NCBI RefSeq assembly: GCF_003287975.1
Contig: NZ_QMKQ01000001.1
Coordinates: 186,001 to 250,000 of the forward strand
DNA: 64,000 nucleotides
Origin: Arthrobacter sp. AQ5-05
GTDB lineage: Bacteria > Actinomycetota > Actinomycetes > Actinomycetales > Micrococcaceae
Direction: 5' to 3'
Each line of letters starts with the position of its first letter. The stretch's first letter is position 1. A program made the translations under genes and the position numbers. Below the pieces are notes generated by a model. The model searched no databases and was not told where the DNA came from. It saw nothing but the letters and a program-made list of their open reading frames with translations. Of the stretch, positions 27,614 to 35,601 are shown piece by piece.

Positions 27614-27631
27614 AAACGTTTACCAACGTTT
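27614..27631 (-). promoter_or_regulatory. Palindrome in the glnA leader
   Basis: AAACGTT-N4-AACGTTT, perfect 7-bp arms. It falls just downstream of the likely glnA -10 (TAGTGT on the minus strand, 27653-27648), in the transcribed leader, and could be a repressor site or a small RNA hairpin. The CG-centred half-sites are unassigned. Confidence 0.4.
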
Positions 27632-27674
27632 TCTTCCTGTGTTATCAACACTAGCCCCCGGCGATTACTCTCCT

Positions 27675-27701
27675 GTGTCTCGATTGTTTCGGTTACGTTA
27701 C
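27675..27701 (-). promoter_or_regulatory. GlnR-like box upstream of glnA
   Basis: Read on the minus strand: GTAAC (27701-27697), 6 nt, GAAAC (27690-27686), 6 nt, GACAC (27679-27675). This matches the actinobacterial GlnR pattern GTnAC-N6-GaAAC with 11-bp periodicity. It is centred about 50 bp upstream of the start predicted from the -10 at 27653-27648, a typical activator position. Confidence 0.55.
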
Positions 27702-27826
27702 ACGGACGCGGAATTCGGCCAATGGTGCGTTAGCTAAATCACACCGTTGTCCCCAAGTATGTCGGAGGGTGCTTCGCCCGGTGCGAAAGGGGGACCTTGG
27801 GCGCGGACGCCCGGCGATTGCCCCGG

Positions 27827-27832
27827 TAGGCT
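27827..27832 (+). promoter_or_regulatory. -10 element for leaderless RDD gene
   Basis: TAGGCT, 6 nt, then the GTG at 27839. Confidence 0.45.
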
Positions 27833-27838
27833 GGGGGT

Positions 27839-28273
27839 GTGGAAAGAAAAGATTTTGGCTCGTGGCTCGAGGGCCCGCCGCAGCTAAGCAACCAGGAATG
27901 GCCCGGCAAGCGGTTGGGGCGTCCCGAAAAGGGACCCGGATCGGTCGCGCGCATTGGCCGGCGTGTCGCGGCGTTGTTGTTGGACTGGGGGATCGCGATG
28001 CTGATCTCGATGTTCTTCTTCAAGTCCGACCCCACCGCCAACTTGATCATCTTCGCGGCCACCCAGATGCTGTTTGTCGGCGTCACCGGGCACTCCATCG
28101 GACACCGCGTCTTTGGCATGCAGGTCCAGGGGCTGGATGGCAGTGCGGTGAAGCCGCTGACCGGCATCGTCCGGACGTTGCTGATCTGCCTGGTGGTCCC
28201 GGTCCTGTTCAGCGACTCCGACCAGCGCGGCTACCACGACCGCTTCGGCAAGACGATCCTGGTGCGCATCTAG
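27839..28273 (+). CDS. RDD-family membrane protein
   Basis: 144 residues. After a hydrophilic N-terminus of about 40 residues comes the RDD motif region RIGRRVAALLLDWGIAMLI (Arg, Asp). Two or three transmembrane helices follow (residues about 47-62, 64-80, 101-120), ending in YHDRFGKTILVRI, another RDD-typical segment. RDD proteins are often transporters or exchangers, but no substrate can be proposed. It is divergent from glnA. Confidence 0.82.
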   Translation: MERKDFGSWLEGPPQLSNQEWPGKRLGRPEKGPGSVARIGRRVAALLLDWGIAMLISMFFFKSDPTANLIIFAATQMLFVGVTGHSIGHRVFGMQVQGLDGSAVKPLTGIVRTLLICLVVPVLFSDSDQRGYHDRFGKTILVRI

Positions 28274-28346
28274 CCCTTCCTCCGGACATTGCGCATGGGC
28301 GGCAGGCCGAAGGCCCGGTGCAACGCGCCGCATCTACCGCATTAAG

Positions 28347-28396
28347 CAAGCAAGGTGGGTGTTGGAACCATATGGTTCCAACACCCACCTTGCTTG
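28347..28396. terminator. 50-bp perfect palindrome, bidirectional terminator
   Basis: Arms 28347-28371 and 28372-28396 are exact reverse complements centred on CATATG, with no mismatch. It is flanked by ATTAAG on the left and TTAAGG on the right. It lies between the convergent RDD and DUF4191 genes, consistent with termination in both directions, though the length is unusual. Confidence 0.8.
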
Positions 28397-28414
28397 TTAA
28401 GGAGTGCTTTGGCG

Positions 28415-29170
28415 TTAGCGCATCTGCTTGCGGTTGGGTCGTGCCCGGTTCGGGTCGATGCCCTTCGGGATCGGCAGCTTGGCGCTGCCCAGGGTGCTCA
28501 GGCGCTTGTCGACCGCGCCGATCTCCAGCTTGGTGATCGACTTCGGAAGCTTCCTCATCTTCTTGCCGACCTCGGCAAGCGGGGTCTGGCCCTCGTCGTT
28601 TCCGGCGTTGATCACATGGATCGGGACGTTCGGAAGCACGCGGCCCATGCGCTTGCGCTCGGCGTCAACCAGCGTGCGAACGCGGGCGTTGGGGCCCTCG
28701 GTGACCAGCACGACGCCTGCGCGGCCAATGCCCAGGAACACCAGGTCCTTGGTGCGCGGGTTCACCGCCACCGGCTCGTCCTTCAAGATCCAGCCACGGC
28801 GCAACACGCTCATGGCGGCGCCGGCAGCGCCGGGGCGGCCCTCAAGCTGCTTGAAAGCGGCCTTCTCTGCTCGACGCGAAAGGATCATGGTCGCCGCCAA
28901 CAGGGCCAGCGGAAGCGCGATCAGCACCGCCGTGATCCAGTTGTTGATCAGCAGGCCAACAATCAGGCCCACAACAAGGATGCCCAGGGCAGCCAGAAGC
29001 ATCAGCCAGACGACCATCGGGTCGTTCTTGCGGGTCATCTGGAAGACCTGGCCCAGCTGTTTCAGCCGGCCCGGTTCCTTGTTGGCCTTTTCGGCCTTCG
29101 GCTTGCGCGAGAACAGTCCGCGCTTAGGACTTGCAGCCTCGGACGAGGCGTTATCGGTGTTTTTGGCCAT
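28415..29170 (-). CDS. DUF4191 family membrane protein
   Basis: 251 residues. Basic N-terminal tail (FSRKPKAEKANKEPGRLKQL), two adjacent transmembrane helices (about residues 54-74 and 78-96), then a soluble domain (RGWILKDEPVAVNPRTKDLVFLGIGRAGVVLVTEG ... LPNVPIHVINAG) and a basic end. The family has no assigned function but regularly follows lipA in Actinobacteria, as here. A TAGAAT -10 lies 9 nt before the ATG (29185-29180), so besides the lipB-lipA transcript it probably has its own near-leaderless promoter. Confidence 0.85.
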   Translation of the reverse strand: MAKNTDNASSEAASPKRGLFSRKPKAEKANKEPGRLKQLGQVFQMTRKNDPMVVWLMLLAALGILVVGLIVGLLINNWITAVLIALPLALLAATMILSRRAEKAAFKQLEGRPGAAGAAMSVLRRGWILKDEPVAVNPRTKDLVFLGIGRAGVVLVTEGPNARVRTLVDAERKRMGRVLPNVPIHVINAGNDEGQTPLAEVGKKMRKLPKSITKLEIGAVDKRLSTLGSAKLPIPKGIDPNRARPNRKQMR

Positions 29171-29201
29171 AGTGATTCAATTCTACGCGATCGGGCACGG
29201 G

Positions 29202-30203
29202 CTAGGAGCCGACCAGCGAGGAAGCCTCCTGGCGGGTGTCGCCGGAGCTGGCGATGTGTTCCAGCGCCTCCGGGATCGGCAGGCCCTTCTTGCGCATGGC
29301 CCCGGCCCACAACCGGCCCGCACGGTACGAGGAGCGCACCAGCGGACCGCTCATGACGCCGATGATGCCCAGCTCTTCGGCTTCCTGCTGCAGCTCCACG
29401 AATTCCTGCGGCTTGACCCAGCGCTCGACCGGGTGGTGGCGCTCGGTGGGGCGCAGGTACTGGGTGATGGTCAGCAGGTCGCAGCCCGCCGAGACAAGGT
29501 CCTTGATGGCCTCGGAGATCTCCTCGCGGGTCTCGCCCATGCCCAGGATCAGGTTCGACTTGGTGATCATGCCGTTGGCGCGGCCCTGCGTAATGACATC
29601 CAGGGAGCGGTCGTAGCGGAACGCCGGGCGGATTGACTTGAACAGGCGGGGCACCGTCTCGAGGTTGTGCGCGTAGACCTCCGGGGCGGAGGCGCAAATC
29701 TCGTCCAGGTACTCGGGCTTGCCGGAGAAGTCCGGGATCAGCAGCTCGACGCCGGTGCCCGGGTTCAGCTGGTGGATCCGCCGAACCGTTTCGGCGTAGA
29801 GCCAGGTTCCCTCGTCCTCGAGGTCGTCGCGGGCAACGCCGGTCACGGTGGCGTAGCGCAGGCCCATCTTCTTCACGCTCATGGCGACCTTGAAGGGTTC
29901 GGCGCGGTCGACGGCCTGGGGCTTGCCGGTGTCGATCTGGCAGAAGTCGCAACGGCGCGTGCATTCGGAGCCGCCGATGAGGAAGGTTGCCTCCTTGTCT
30001 TCCCAGCATTCAAAGATGTTCGGGCAGCCTGCTTCTTCGCAGACGGTGTTCAGGCCCTCGGACTTGACCAGCTTCTTCAGCTCCACGTACTCGGGGCCGA
30101 TGTTGATCTTTGCCTTGATCCACTCGGGCTTGCGCTCCACTGGCGTGGCTGAGTTTCGCTGCTCAATGCGCAGCAGGCGGCGACCTTCGGGGGCGGCACT
30201 CAT
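29202..30203 (-). CDS. lipA: Lipoyl synthase
   Basis: Radical SAM enzyme that inserts two sulfurs into protein-bound octanoyl groups. 333 residues. Auxiliary cluster cysteines [12 protein letters not shown], radical SAM triad [11 protein letters not shown], and the C-terminal SSYRAG segment whose Ser is a cluster ligand in LipA. Its start overlaps the lipB stop by 4 nt (ATGA), so translation is coupled to lipB. The target proteins are the E2 (sucB) and glycine-cleavage H-type lipoyl domains; sucB lies 3.5 kb away. Confidence 0.97.
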   Translation of the reverse strand: MSAAPEGRRLLRIEQRNSATPVERKPEWIKAKINIGPEYVELKKLVKSEGLNTVCEEAGCPNIFECWEDKEATFLIGGSECTRRCDFCQIDTGKPQAVDRAEPFKVAMSVKKMGLRYATVTGVARDDLEDEGTWLYAETVRRIHQLNPGTGVELLIPDFSGKPEYLDEICASAPEVYAHNLETVPRLFKSIRPAFRYDRSLDVITQGRANGMITKSNLILGMGETREEISEAIKDLVSAGCDLLTITQYLRPTERHHPVERWVKPQEFVELQQEAEELGIIGVMSGPLVRSSYRAGRLWAGAMRKKGLPIPEALEHIASSGDTRQEASSLVGS

Positions 30204-30880
30204 GATCGGACTCCTTCGGGGGTGGTAGCCGTCAACGACACAATCGGGCTGAGCAGGGCTTCTAGTTCCTGCTCGATCCGGTCGAGGACATCGGCTGGAG
30301 TGACGGTGGTTCCAGTTTCTTCGCTGATGCTTGTGACACCGGCGTCGGTGATTCCACAGGGGATGATTTGTGAATAGGGTGCAAGGTCGTTGGAGCAGTT
30401 CAGTGCGAAGCCATGCATGGTCACGCCGTGGTCGACGCGGATGCCGATCGCGGCGAGCTTGCGGTCCTGCCCGCCGTTGGTTCCGGCAACCCAGACGCCG
30501 CTGCGCCCCTTGATGCGGACGGCGTCGATGCCGTAATCCAACGCAACATTGATCAGGGCTTCTTCGAGGGTCGTGACGTATTCGCGGATGCCCTTCATGT
30601 CCAGCAACCGCACGATCGGGTAGCCGACCAGCTGCCCCGGGCCATGCCAGGTGAGCTTGCCGCCGCGATCGACATCGATCACGGGGGTACCGTCGACCGG
30701 CAGGTCTTCCGGTTCGGTACGGCGTCCGGCCGTGTAAACGGCCGCATGTTCCAGGAGAAATACAACGGGGCCTGCCACACCTTCGGTCACGTCATGGTGA
30801 ACGCGGCGCTGCATATCCCACGCGATGCGGTAATCGACCAGCTCCGGGGCATGGCCAATTCGCTCGAATTTGATGGTCAT
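30200..30880 (-). CDS. lipB: Lipoyl(octanoyl) transferase
   Basis: Moves octanoate from acyl carrier protein to lipoyl domains, the first step of endogenous lipoate synthesis. 226 residues. Conserved: [34 protein letters not shown], and [21 protein letters not shown], which contains the catalytic Cys; a catalytic Lys is expected in the preceding KLAAIGIRV. The ATG at 30880 is 7 nt after a TACTGT -10, so the lipB-lipA-DUF4191 operon may start leaderless. Confidence 0.96.
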   Translation of the reverse strand: MTIKFERIGHAPELVDYRIAWDMQRRVHHDVTEGVAGPVVFLLEHAAVYTAGRRTEPEDLPVDGTPVIDVDRGGKLTWHGPGQLVGYPIVRLLDMKGIREYVTTLEEALINVALDYGIDAVRIKGRSGVWVAGTNGGQDRKLAAIGIRVDHGVTMHGFALNCSNDLAPYSQIIPCGITDAGVTSISEETGTTVTPADVLDRIEQELEALLSPIVSLTATTPEGVRS

Positions 30881-30887
30881 GGCGACA

Positions 30888-30893
30888 ACAGTA
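30888..30893 (-). promoter_or_regulatory. -10 element for leaderless lipB mRNA
   Basis: Minus-strand TACTGT, 7 nt, ATG 30880. Confidence 0.4.
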
Positions 30894-30973
30894 CGCCGTC
30901 CACCGCGAGGCCCCCGAATCGTCTAGCCGTTTGTTTCTTGTGGATAACTCAAGCGTGGATTTTCTCTCCGGCG

Positions 30974-30979
30974 TAGAAA
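30974..30979 (+). promoter_or_regulatory. -10 element for leaderless kinase gene
   Basis: TAGAAA, 6 nt, ATG 30986. The gene has no ribosome-binding site. Confidence 0.4.
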
Positions 30980-30985
30980 TGAATC

Positions 30986-32617
30986 ATGGAATTCAATGAA
31001 GAGCCGTTGGCGTTCCCGCGGATCGCGGGATACCGCACGCTCCGCCATCTGGATGAGGGCTCGGGCAGCAGCGTCTGGGTCGTTGAGGACGACGCGACAC
31101 ATGTCGAACTGGCCGTGAAGATCCTCGGCAAGGATGCTCCCGGGAATGCCGTCGCCACGGAAGCCCTGGACCTGTGCCACGAGTTTCTCGTCGAAGCGCT
31201 CGGGATCCTCCAGACCTCCCTGGGCCCCGGGATCCTGATGGAGTACTGCCCCGCAGGTTCCGCTGCACAGGTCGTGGCGGTGCGCGGCCCGCTGAGCGTG
31301 GGGGAGAGCATCACCGTGGTCGCTCCCATCGCCGCGGCACTGGCGTATCTGCATGCGCACGGACTGACCCACGGGGACCTGTCTCCACGCAACATCCTGT
31401 TCACGGCCGAGGGCAAGCCAAAGCTGGGCGACTTCGGGACACACCGCGTGGTGGGCCAGTCACCGGGAGACCTTGGCACCAAGGGCTTCTGTGCCCCGGA
31501 AACTTCCAGGGATCCCGAATCCGGGCAGCTCGAACCTGCGCGCGACGTCTACGCCCTGGCCGCGTGCACCTGGTACCTGCTCACCGGGCGGCCACCCAAC
31601 GCGACCGCCAACAGGGTCCCGTTGGGGTCCATGGTTCCGGAAGTCAACGACGAGTTCGCGAAGTTGCTGGAGCTGTGCCTTGACCAGGACCCGGCGAAGC
31701 GACCCAGTGCCGACCAGTTCGGGCAACGGATCTTCGTCGCCGGTGAACCGCTTCCCGTGGAGTTGAGCGAGGCGATCGAGCCGGAGGCCCTCAAACACAT
31801 GCTCACCACCCGGCAAGGACCGGTGTCCGGCGGGATCCTGGGCGGGCGCCGGAACAGGGGGAATCCGACGGCCGCAGACAGGGAACTGTTGAGGGAACGC
31901 AAGGCGCAGATCAAGGCGCAGCAAAAGCCTGTCCCGCGCCGGCTTCGGGCCACGCTCGGCCTCGCTGGGGCTGCGGCGGCCGATGCGGCAATCGGCGACG
32001 GGGAACGGCAATGGGCCCAGGATCACCGGATCCACGGCTTGAAGCGCGGGAATCGCCGGATCGCGGCGGCCGTGGCCATCGGGGCGCTGTTGGTGGCCGT
32101 GGCGGCCGGGGGAGCGGGCCTGCTCAAGGCAAGTGGCGACCTTGCGGCCGCAGAGCCGCCGCAAGGTTCGGCGCCCGCCACGACATCCTCCCCCGCAGTC
32201 GATCCCGCCCCGCGGGGGATGGCCGAATCGTCCCGGGAACTCATGCTGGTGGTGGCCGACCTGGCTGAGCGCCGTGACAAGGGATTGATGAGCGGGAAAA
32301 TGGAGCAGCTCAGGGACGTCCACGCTGCCGGCTCGCCTGCGCTGGAGGTGGACGGAAAAGTCGTGGCCCGGATGCATGGGCTCGGTCTGCACCTGGAGGC
32401 CTTGGAAACGCGGCTGAGCGACGTCGAGGTGCTGTCGGGAAACGAGCCGGGAGAAACGGTTCTCGAAGCCCTCAGCGTGCAAAGCGGCTACCGCTACGTC
32501 GATGCCAAGGGCAAGACGGTGGTGGACGCCAAGAAGGCCGACAGTCAACGGGTGCGCATGGTCTTGCGGTTCGCCGAGGGATCATGGCGGATCTGGCAGG
32601 TGACCGCCGCGGGCTGA
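30986..32617 (+). CDS. Membrane Ser/Thr protein kinase with atypical catalytic loop
   Basis: 543 residues. Kinase domain about 14-260: Gly-rich loop EGSGSSVWVV, Lys45 in ELAVKIL, catalytic loop HGDLSPRNILF (His129-Asn136), DFG at 152-154, CAPE in place of APE. The catalytic loop lacks both the Arg of HRD and the Lys two residues after the catalytic Asp (Ser133 instead), but Asp131 and Asn136 remain, so it could be active or a pseudokinase. A juxtamembrane linker with a Lys/Arg/Gln-rich stretch leads to one transmembrane helix (about 359-380). A 160-residue extracytoplasmic domain follows, ending in a VRMVLRFAEGSWRIWQV strand pair. No PASTA repeats. Confidence 0.85.
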   Translation: MEFNEEPLAFPRIAGYRTLRHLDEGSGSSVWVVEDDATHVELAVKILGKDAPGNAVATEALDLCHEFLVEALGILQTSLGPGILMEYCPAGSAAQVVAVRGPLSVGESITVVAPIAAALAYLHAHGLTHGDLSPRNILFTAEGKPKLGDFGTHRVVGQSPGDLGTKGFCAPETSRDPESGQLEPARDVYALAACTWYLLTGRPPNATANRVPLGSMVPEVNDEFAKLLELCLDQDPAKRPSADQFGQRIFVAGEPLPVELSEAIEPEALKHMLTTRQGPVSGGILGGRRNRGNPTAADRELLRERKAQIKAQQKPVPRRLRATLGLAGAAAADAAIGDGERQWAQDHRIHGLKRGNRRIAAAVAIGALLVAVAAGGAGLLKASGDLAAAEPPQGSAPATTSSPAVDPAPRGMAESSRELMLVVADLAERRDKGLMSGKMEQLRDVHAAGSPALEVDGKVVARMHGLGLHLEALETRLSDVEVLSGNEPGETVLEALSVQSGYRYVDAKGKTVVDAKKADSQRVRMVLRFAEGSWRIWQVTAAG

Positions 32618-32627
32618 TCCCACAGCG

Positions 32628-32660
32628 TGCCGGTGTGCCTTTCTGCACGGCACACCGGCA
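32628..32660. terminator. Bidirectional terminator between the kinase and OsmC genes
   Basis: 12-bp perfect stem TGCCGGTGTGCC / GGCACACCGGCA (32628-32639 with 32649-32660), 9-nt loop. Confidence 0.75.
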
Positions 32661-32666
32661 AGGCGG

Positions 32667-33104
32667 CTACTGGGTCAGGCTGGCATCAAGGGTGATGGAT
32701 GGAACGGCTGCCAGGGCGGCGGACACCGGACAACCCACCTTGGCTGCTTGCGCGTGGGTTTGGAATTCTTCATCGGTCAGGCCCGGAATGGTGGCCTTGA
32801 GTGTCAGCCGGATTTCGCTGATCTTGGCGCCGTCGCTGGTGTCGAAGTCCACCTCCGCGGTGGTTTCCAGCTTCTGGGCAACGTGGCCGGCACCCTTCAA
32901 GATGTTGCTCAGCGCCATCGAGAAGCACGAGGCATGGGCCGCGGCAATCAATTCCTCCGGGCTGGTCTTGCCCTCGGCTGCCTCGGTGCGGGCACGCCAG
33001 GTAACCGGGAACGTGCCGATGCCAGAGGTCTCGAAGGTGGTTTCCCCGGTGCCGGAGGCCAGGTCGCCGCTCCAAACGGTGCTTGCGCTTCTTGTGAATG
33101 CCAT
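32667..33104 (-). CDS. OsmC/Ohr-family peroxiredoxin
   Basis: 145 residues from ATG 33104 (AAGGAG ribosome-binding site). The two OsmC cysteines are visible: peroxidatic Cys in AAAHASCFSMALSNIL and resolving Cys in AAKVGCPVSAALA. It reduces organic hydroperoxides, with lipoylated protein and lipoamide dehydrogenase as known reductants for this family; sucB and lpdA lie just downstream on the map. The SPEELIAAAHASCF arrangement is closer to OsmC than Ohr. Monocistronic. Confidence 0.88.
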   Translation of the reverse strand: MAFTRSASTVWSGDLASGTGETTFETSGIGTFPVTWRARTEAAEGKTSPEELIAAAHASCFSMALSNILKGAGHVAQKLETTAEVDFDTSDGAKISEIRLTLKATIPGLTDEEFQTHAQAAKVGCPVSAALAAVPSITLDASLTQ

Positions 33105-33206
33105 GGTGATGACTCCTTGAATCTGCAACGAGACGAAGGCGAGCGCCTTCTAGGCCCATCCTAGGGGCACCGGGTGGCGAACCAAAGGGACCCGTTTAAC
33201 GACGAA

Positions 33207-33241
33207 GCGGCCTGCCACCAGGAATCCTGGTGACAGGCCGC
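33207..33241 (-). terminator. Terminator after the small membrane-protein gene
   Basis: Stem GCGGCCTG + CACCAGG (33207-33222) with CCTGGTG + CAGGCCGC (33226-33241), one C/A mismatch, AAT loop. It ends the minus-strand gene at 33283-33633. Confidence 0.65.
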
Positions 33242-33282
33242 CTGCGCACCGGCAAGAAACCGGCGGGCGCCTGCTGGGGGGA

Positions 33283-33633
33283 CTAGACCCAGAGGGTTGC
33301 CACGGCGATGGCGATCAGGGCGGTGCCGCCGGTTCCGTGGGCCAGCCCGGTGGGAACCACAAGTCCGTTCTTGATCTTCTTGCGGCCCAGCAGGGCTGCG
33401 ACGAAGACACCGATGGCCAGCAGGAGCTTGACGCCGATCTTGAAGTTGTTCACATCAAGATCACGCATCTCGAGCATGCCGACGAGAAGCAGCCCGGTCA
33501 CCAGCTGGGCGATGGCGCCATACCACTGCCAGATGTTGATTGTCGGGGTCTTGAAGTTGGCGAGCCAGCCGCCAAAGATCGCTGCTGCACCTAAAACGTG
33601 CAGGAATACCAGGAATGCAGTCAAATAGGTCAT
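33283..33633 (-). CDS. Small four-helix membrane protein, unknown function
   Basis: 116 residues with four predicted transmembrane helices (about 2-22, 35-54, 66-86, 97-115). The first helix has LVFLHVLGAAAIFGGWL. The second follows IWQWYGAIAQLVTG. It resembles the DUF2269-like or CopD-like small membrane proteins in general layout, but I cannot assign a family. The ATG is 6 nt after TAGGCT, so the mRNA is probably leaderless. Confidence 0.75.
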   Translation of the reverse strand: MTYLTAFLVFLHVLGAAAIFGGWLANFKTPTINIWQWYGAIAQLVTGLLLVGMLEMRDLDVNNFKIGVKLLLAIGVFVAALLGRKKIKNGLVVPTGLAHGTGGTALIAIAVATLWV

Positions 33634-33639
33634 GCCGCA

Positions 33640-33645
33640 AGCCTA
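33640..33645 (-). promoter_or_regulatory. -10 element for leaderless membrane-protein gene
   Basis: Minus-strand TAGGCT, 6 nt, ATG 33633. Confidence 0.5.
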
Positions 33646-33704
33646 GTGGAAACTGCACACCATCAAGAATTTGCCCGGGCAAAGGTGTTACAGGACATAG
33701 CAAA

Positions 33705-33739
33705 GGGGGCGCCCACCGCCAAAAGCGGTGAGCGCCCCC
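33705..33739 (-). terminator. Terminator after sucB
   Basis: Arms GGGGGCGC + CACCGC (33705-33719) and GCGGTG + GCGCCCCC (33725-33739), one bulged pair, followed on the minus strand by TTTGCT. Confidence 0.78.
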
Positions 33740-33751
33740 TCCAACCAAGTC

Positions 33752-35455
33752 CTAGAGACCCAGGTCTGCCTGGAAGGCACCTTCTTCAAGGCGCGCCTTC
33801 AGCGTCTGCAGGAAGCGACCTGCATCGGCGCCGTCGACCAGACGGTGGTCATAGGTCAGCGACAGGTACATCATGTGGCGGATGGCGATGGTGTCGTCCC
33901 CGTCGGCGCCGGTCACTACGACCGCACGCTTCACGATGGCGCCGGTGCCCAGGATGGCAACCTGCGGCTGGTTGATGATCGGGGTGTCAAAGAGCGCGCC
34001 GACCGAACCGATGTTCGTGATCGAGAACGTTCCGCCGGACAGCTCGTCCGGGCCGATCTTGTTGTTGCGCGTGCGCGAGGCCACGTCGGTGATCTTGGCG
34101 GCCAAGCCGGCAAGGTTCAGGTCTCCGGCGTTGGAGATGACAGGAACCAGCAAGCCCTTGTCGGTGTCCACCGCAATCGCCAGGTGCTCGGCGTTGTGGT
34201 AGGTGATCTCCTGCTTGGACTCGTCGTACTCGGCGTTCAGCTTCGGGTGCTGCTTCAGCGCCTCGGCCACGGCCTTGAGGATGAACGGCAGGAAGGTGAG
34301 CTTGGAGCCGTTGACGGCAGCGAAGTCGTTCTTGGCGGCATTGCGCAGCTTGGCGATGCGCGTCATGTCGACCTCGTGCACCTGGGTCAGCTGGGTGGAG
34401 GTTTCCAGCGACTCGCGCATGCGGCGGGCGATGACCTGGCGGATGCGCGGAGCCTTCTCCACGGTGCCGCGCAGCGAGGAGGCAGCAACCGGGGCTGCGG
34501 CCTTTGCTGCAGGTGCGGCTGCGGGGGCCGAAGCTGCAGCAGGGGCGGTCTTTGTCGCGGCTGCGGCATCGATGACGTCCTGCTTGCGGATACGACCGCC
34601 AACGCCGGTTCCGGTCACGGTGGACAGGTCGACCTTGTTCTGGTTGGCCAGACGGCGAACCAGCGGGGTGACGTAGCCGTCGTTGCCAGCTGCAGGTGCT
34701 GCGGCTGCCACTGGGGCAGTCGGTGTGGCCGGAGCCGCGACCGGGGCAGGTGCGGCAACGGGAGCCGGGGCAGCCACCGGGGCCGGGGCCGCGGCAGGTG
34801 CCGGAGTGGCGGCCGGAGCGGCGGGTGCTGCCGGGGCAGCTGCGCCTGCGGAACCGATGACGGCCAGGACGGCGCCGACCTCGGCGGTCTCGTCTTCCGG
34901 AACGCGGATTTCCAGCAGGACGCCGGCGACCGGGGACGGAACCTCGGTGTCGACCTTGTCCGTGGAAACCTCGAGCAGCGGCTCGTCAACGGCAACTTCT
35001 TCGCCCACGGCCTTGAGCCAGCGGGTGACGGTGCCTTCGGTCACGGATTCGCCCAGTGCCGGGAGGGTGATCTCGGTGCCGGATGCAGGTGCCGCAGCGG
35101 CGGCCGGAGCTGCCGGAGCGGCTGCCGGAGCTGCTTCTGCAACCGGGGCCGGTGCGGCGGCCGGGGCCTCGACCGCCGCGGGTGCCTCTGCGGCCGGGGC
35201 GGCAGCGGCCGAACCCGAGCCATCGCCAATGCGAACCAGTGCGGCTCCAACTTCGGCGGTCTCGTCTTCGGCGACGAGGATTTCCTCGATGACGCCGGCT
35301 ACCGGCGAAGGGATTTCGGTGTCAACCTTGTCGGTCGAAACCTCCAGCAACGGCTCGTCGACCTCGACGCGGTCGCCGACCTGCTTGAGCCAGCGCGTAA
35401 CGGTGCCTTCGGTGACGCTTTCACCCAAAGCGGGCAAGTTCACGGTTTCAGACAT
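33752..35455 (-). CDS. sucB: Dihydrolipoyl acyltransferase (2-oxo acid dehydrogenase E2), two lipoyl domains
   Basis: 567 residues. Two tandem lipoyl domains with lipoylation sites Lys43 and Lys167 (each in STDKVDTE), joined and followed by long Ala/Pro/Val linkers with repeated APAPVA units. A peripheral subunit-binding domain follows ([19 protein letters not shown]), then the catalytic domain ending with [15 protein letters not shown], which holds the active-site His and Asp. It is probably shared between pyruvate and 2-oxoglutarate dehydrogenase as in other Actinobacteria; no E1 is encoded nearby. Ribosome-binding site TAGGAGAAC. It is separated from upstream lpdA by a strong terminator. 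Confidence 0.92.
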   Translation of the reverse strand: MSETVNLPALGESVTEGTVTRWLKQVGDRVEVDEPLLEVSTDKVDTEIPSPVAGVIEEILVAEDETAEVGAALVRIGDGSGSAAAAPAAEAPAAVEAPAAAPAPVAEAAPAAAPAAPAAAAAPASGTEITLPALGESVTEGTVTRWLKAVGEEVAVDEPLLEVSTDKVDTEVPSPVAGVLLEIRVPEDETAEVGAVLAVIGSAGAAAPAAPAAPAATPAPAAAPAPVAAPAPVAAPAPVAAPATPTAPVAAAAPAAGNDGYVTPLVRRLANQNKVDLSTVTGTGVGGRIRKQDVIDAAAATKTAPAAASAPAAAPAAKAAAPVAASSLRGTVEKAPRIRQVIARRMRESLETSTQLTQVHEVDMTRIAKLRNAAKNDFAAVNGSKLTFLPFILKAVAEALKQHPKLNAEYDESKQEITYHNAEHLAIAVDTDKGLLVPVISNAGDLNLAGLAAKITDVASRTRNNKIGPDELSGGTFSITNIGSVGALFDTPIINQPQVAILGTGAIVKRAVVVTGADGDDTIAIRHMMYLSLTYDHRLVDGADAGRFLQTLKARLEEGAFQADLGL

Positions 35456-35552
35456 CTTGTTCCCGTTCTCCTAAAACTAAAAAAATTTGTGTGCGAGAGA
35501 TCCGCGGTTTCCCGCACATCCCGTTGGAGGTCAGTGCCTCCGAGCTTAGTGC

Positions 35553-35588
35553 ACCGGGCACGCGCACCTCGTGGCGCGCGTGCCCGGT
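35553..35588 (-). terminator. Terminator after lpdA
   Basis: 13-bp perfect stem ACCGGGCACGCGC / GCGCGTGCCCGGT (35553-35565 with 35576-35588), 10-nt loop. It implies that sucB is transcribed mainly from its own promoter. Confidence 0.78.
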
Positions 35589-35601
35589 TAAGCGTTTGTG
35601 A

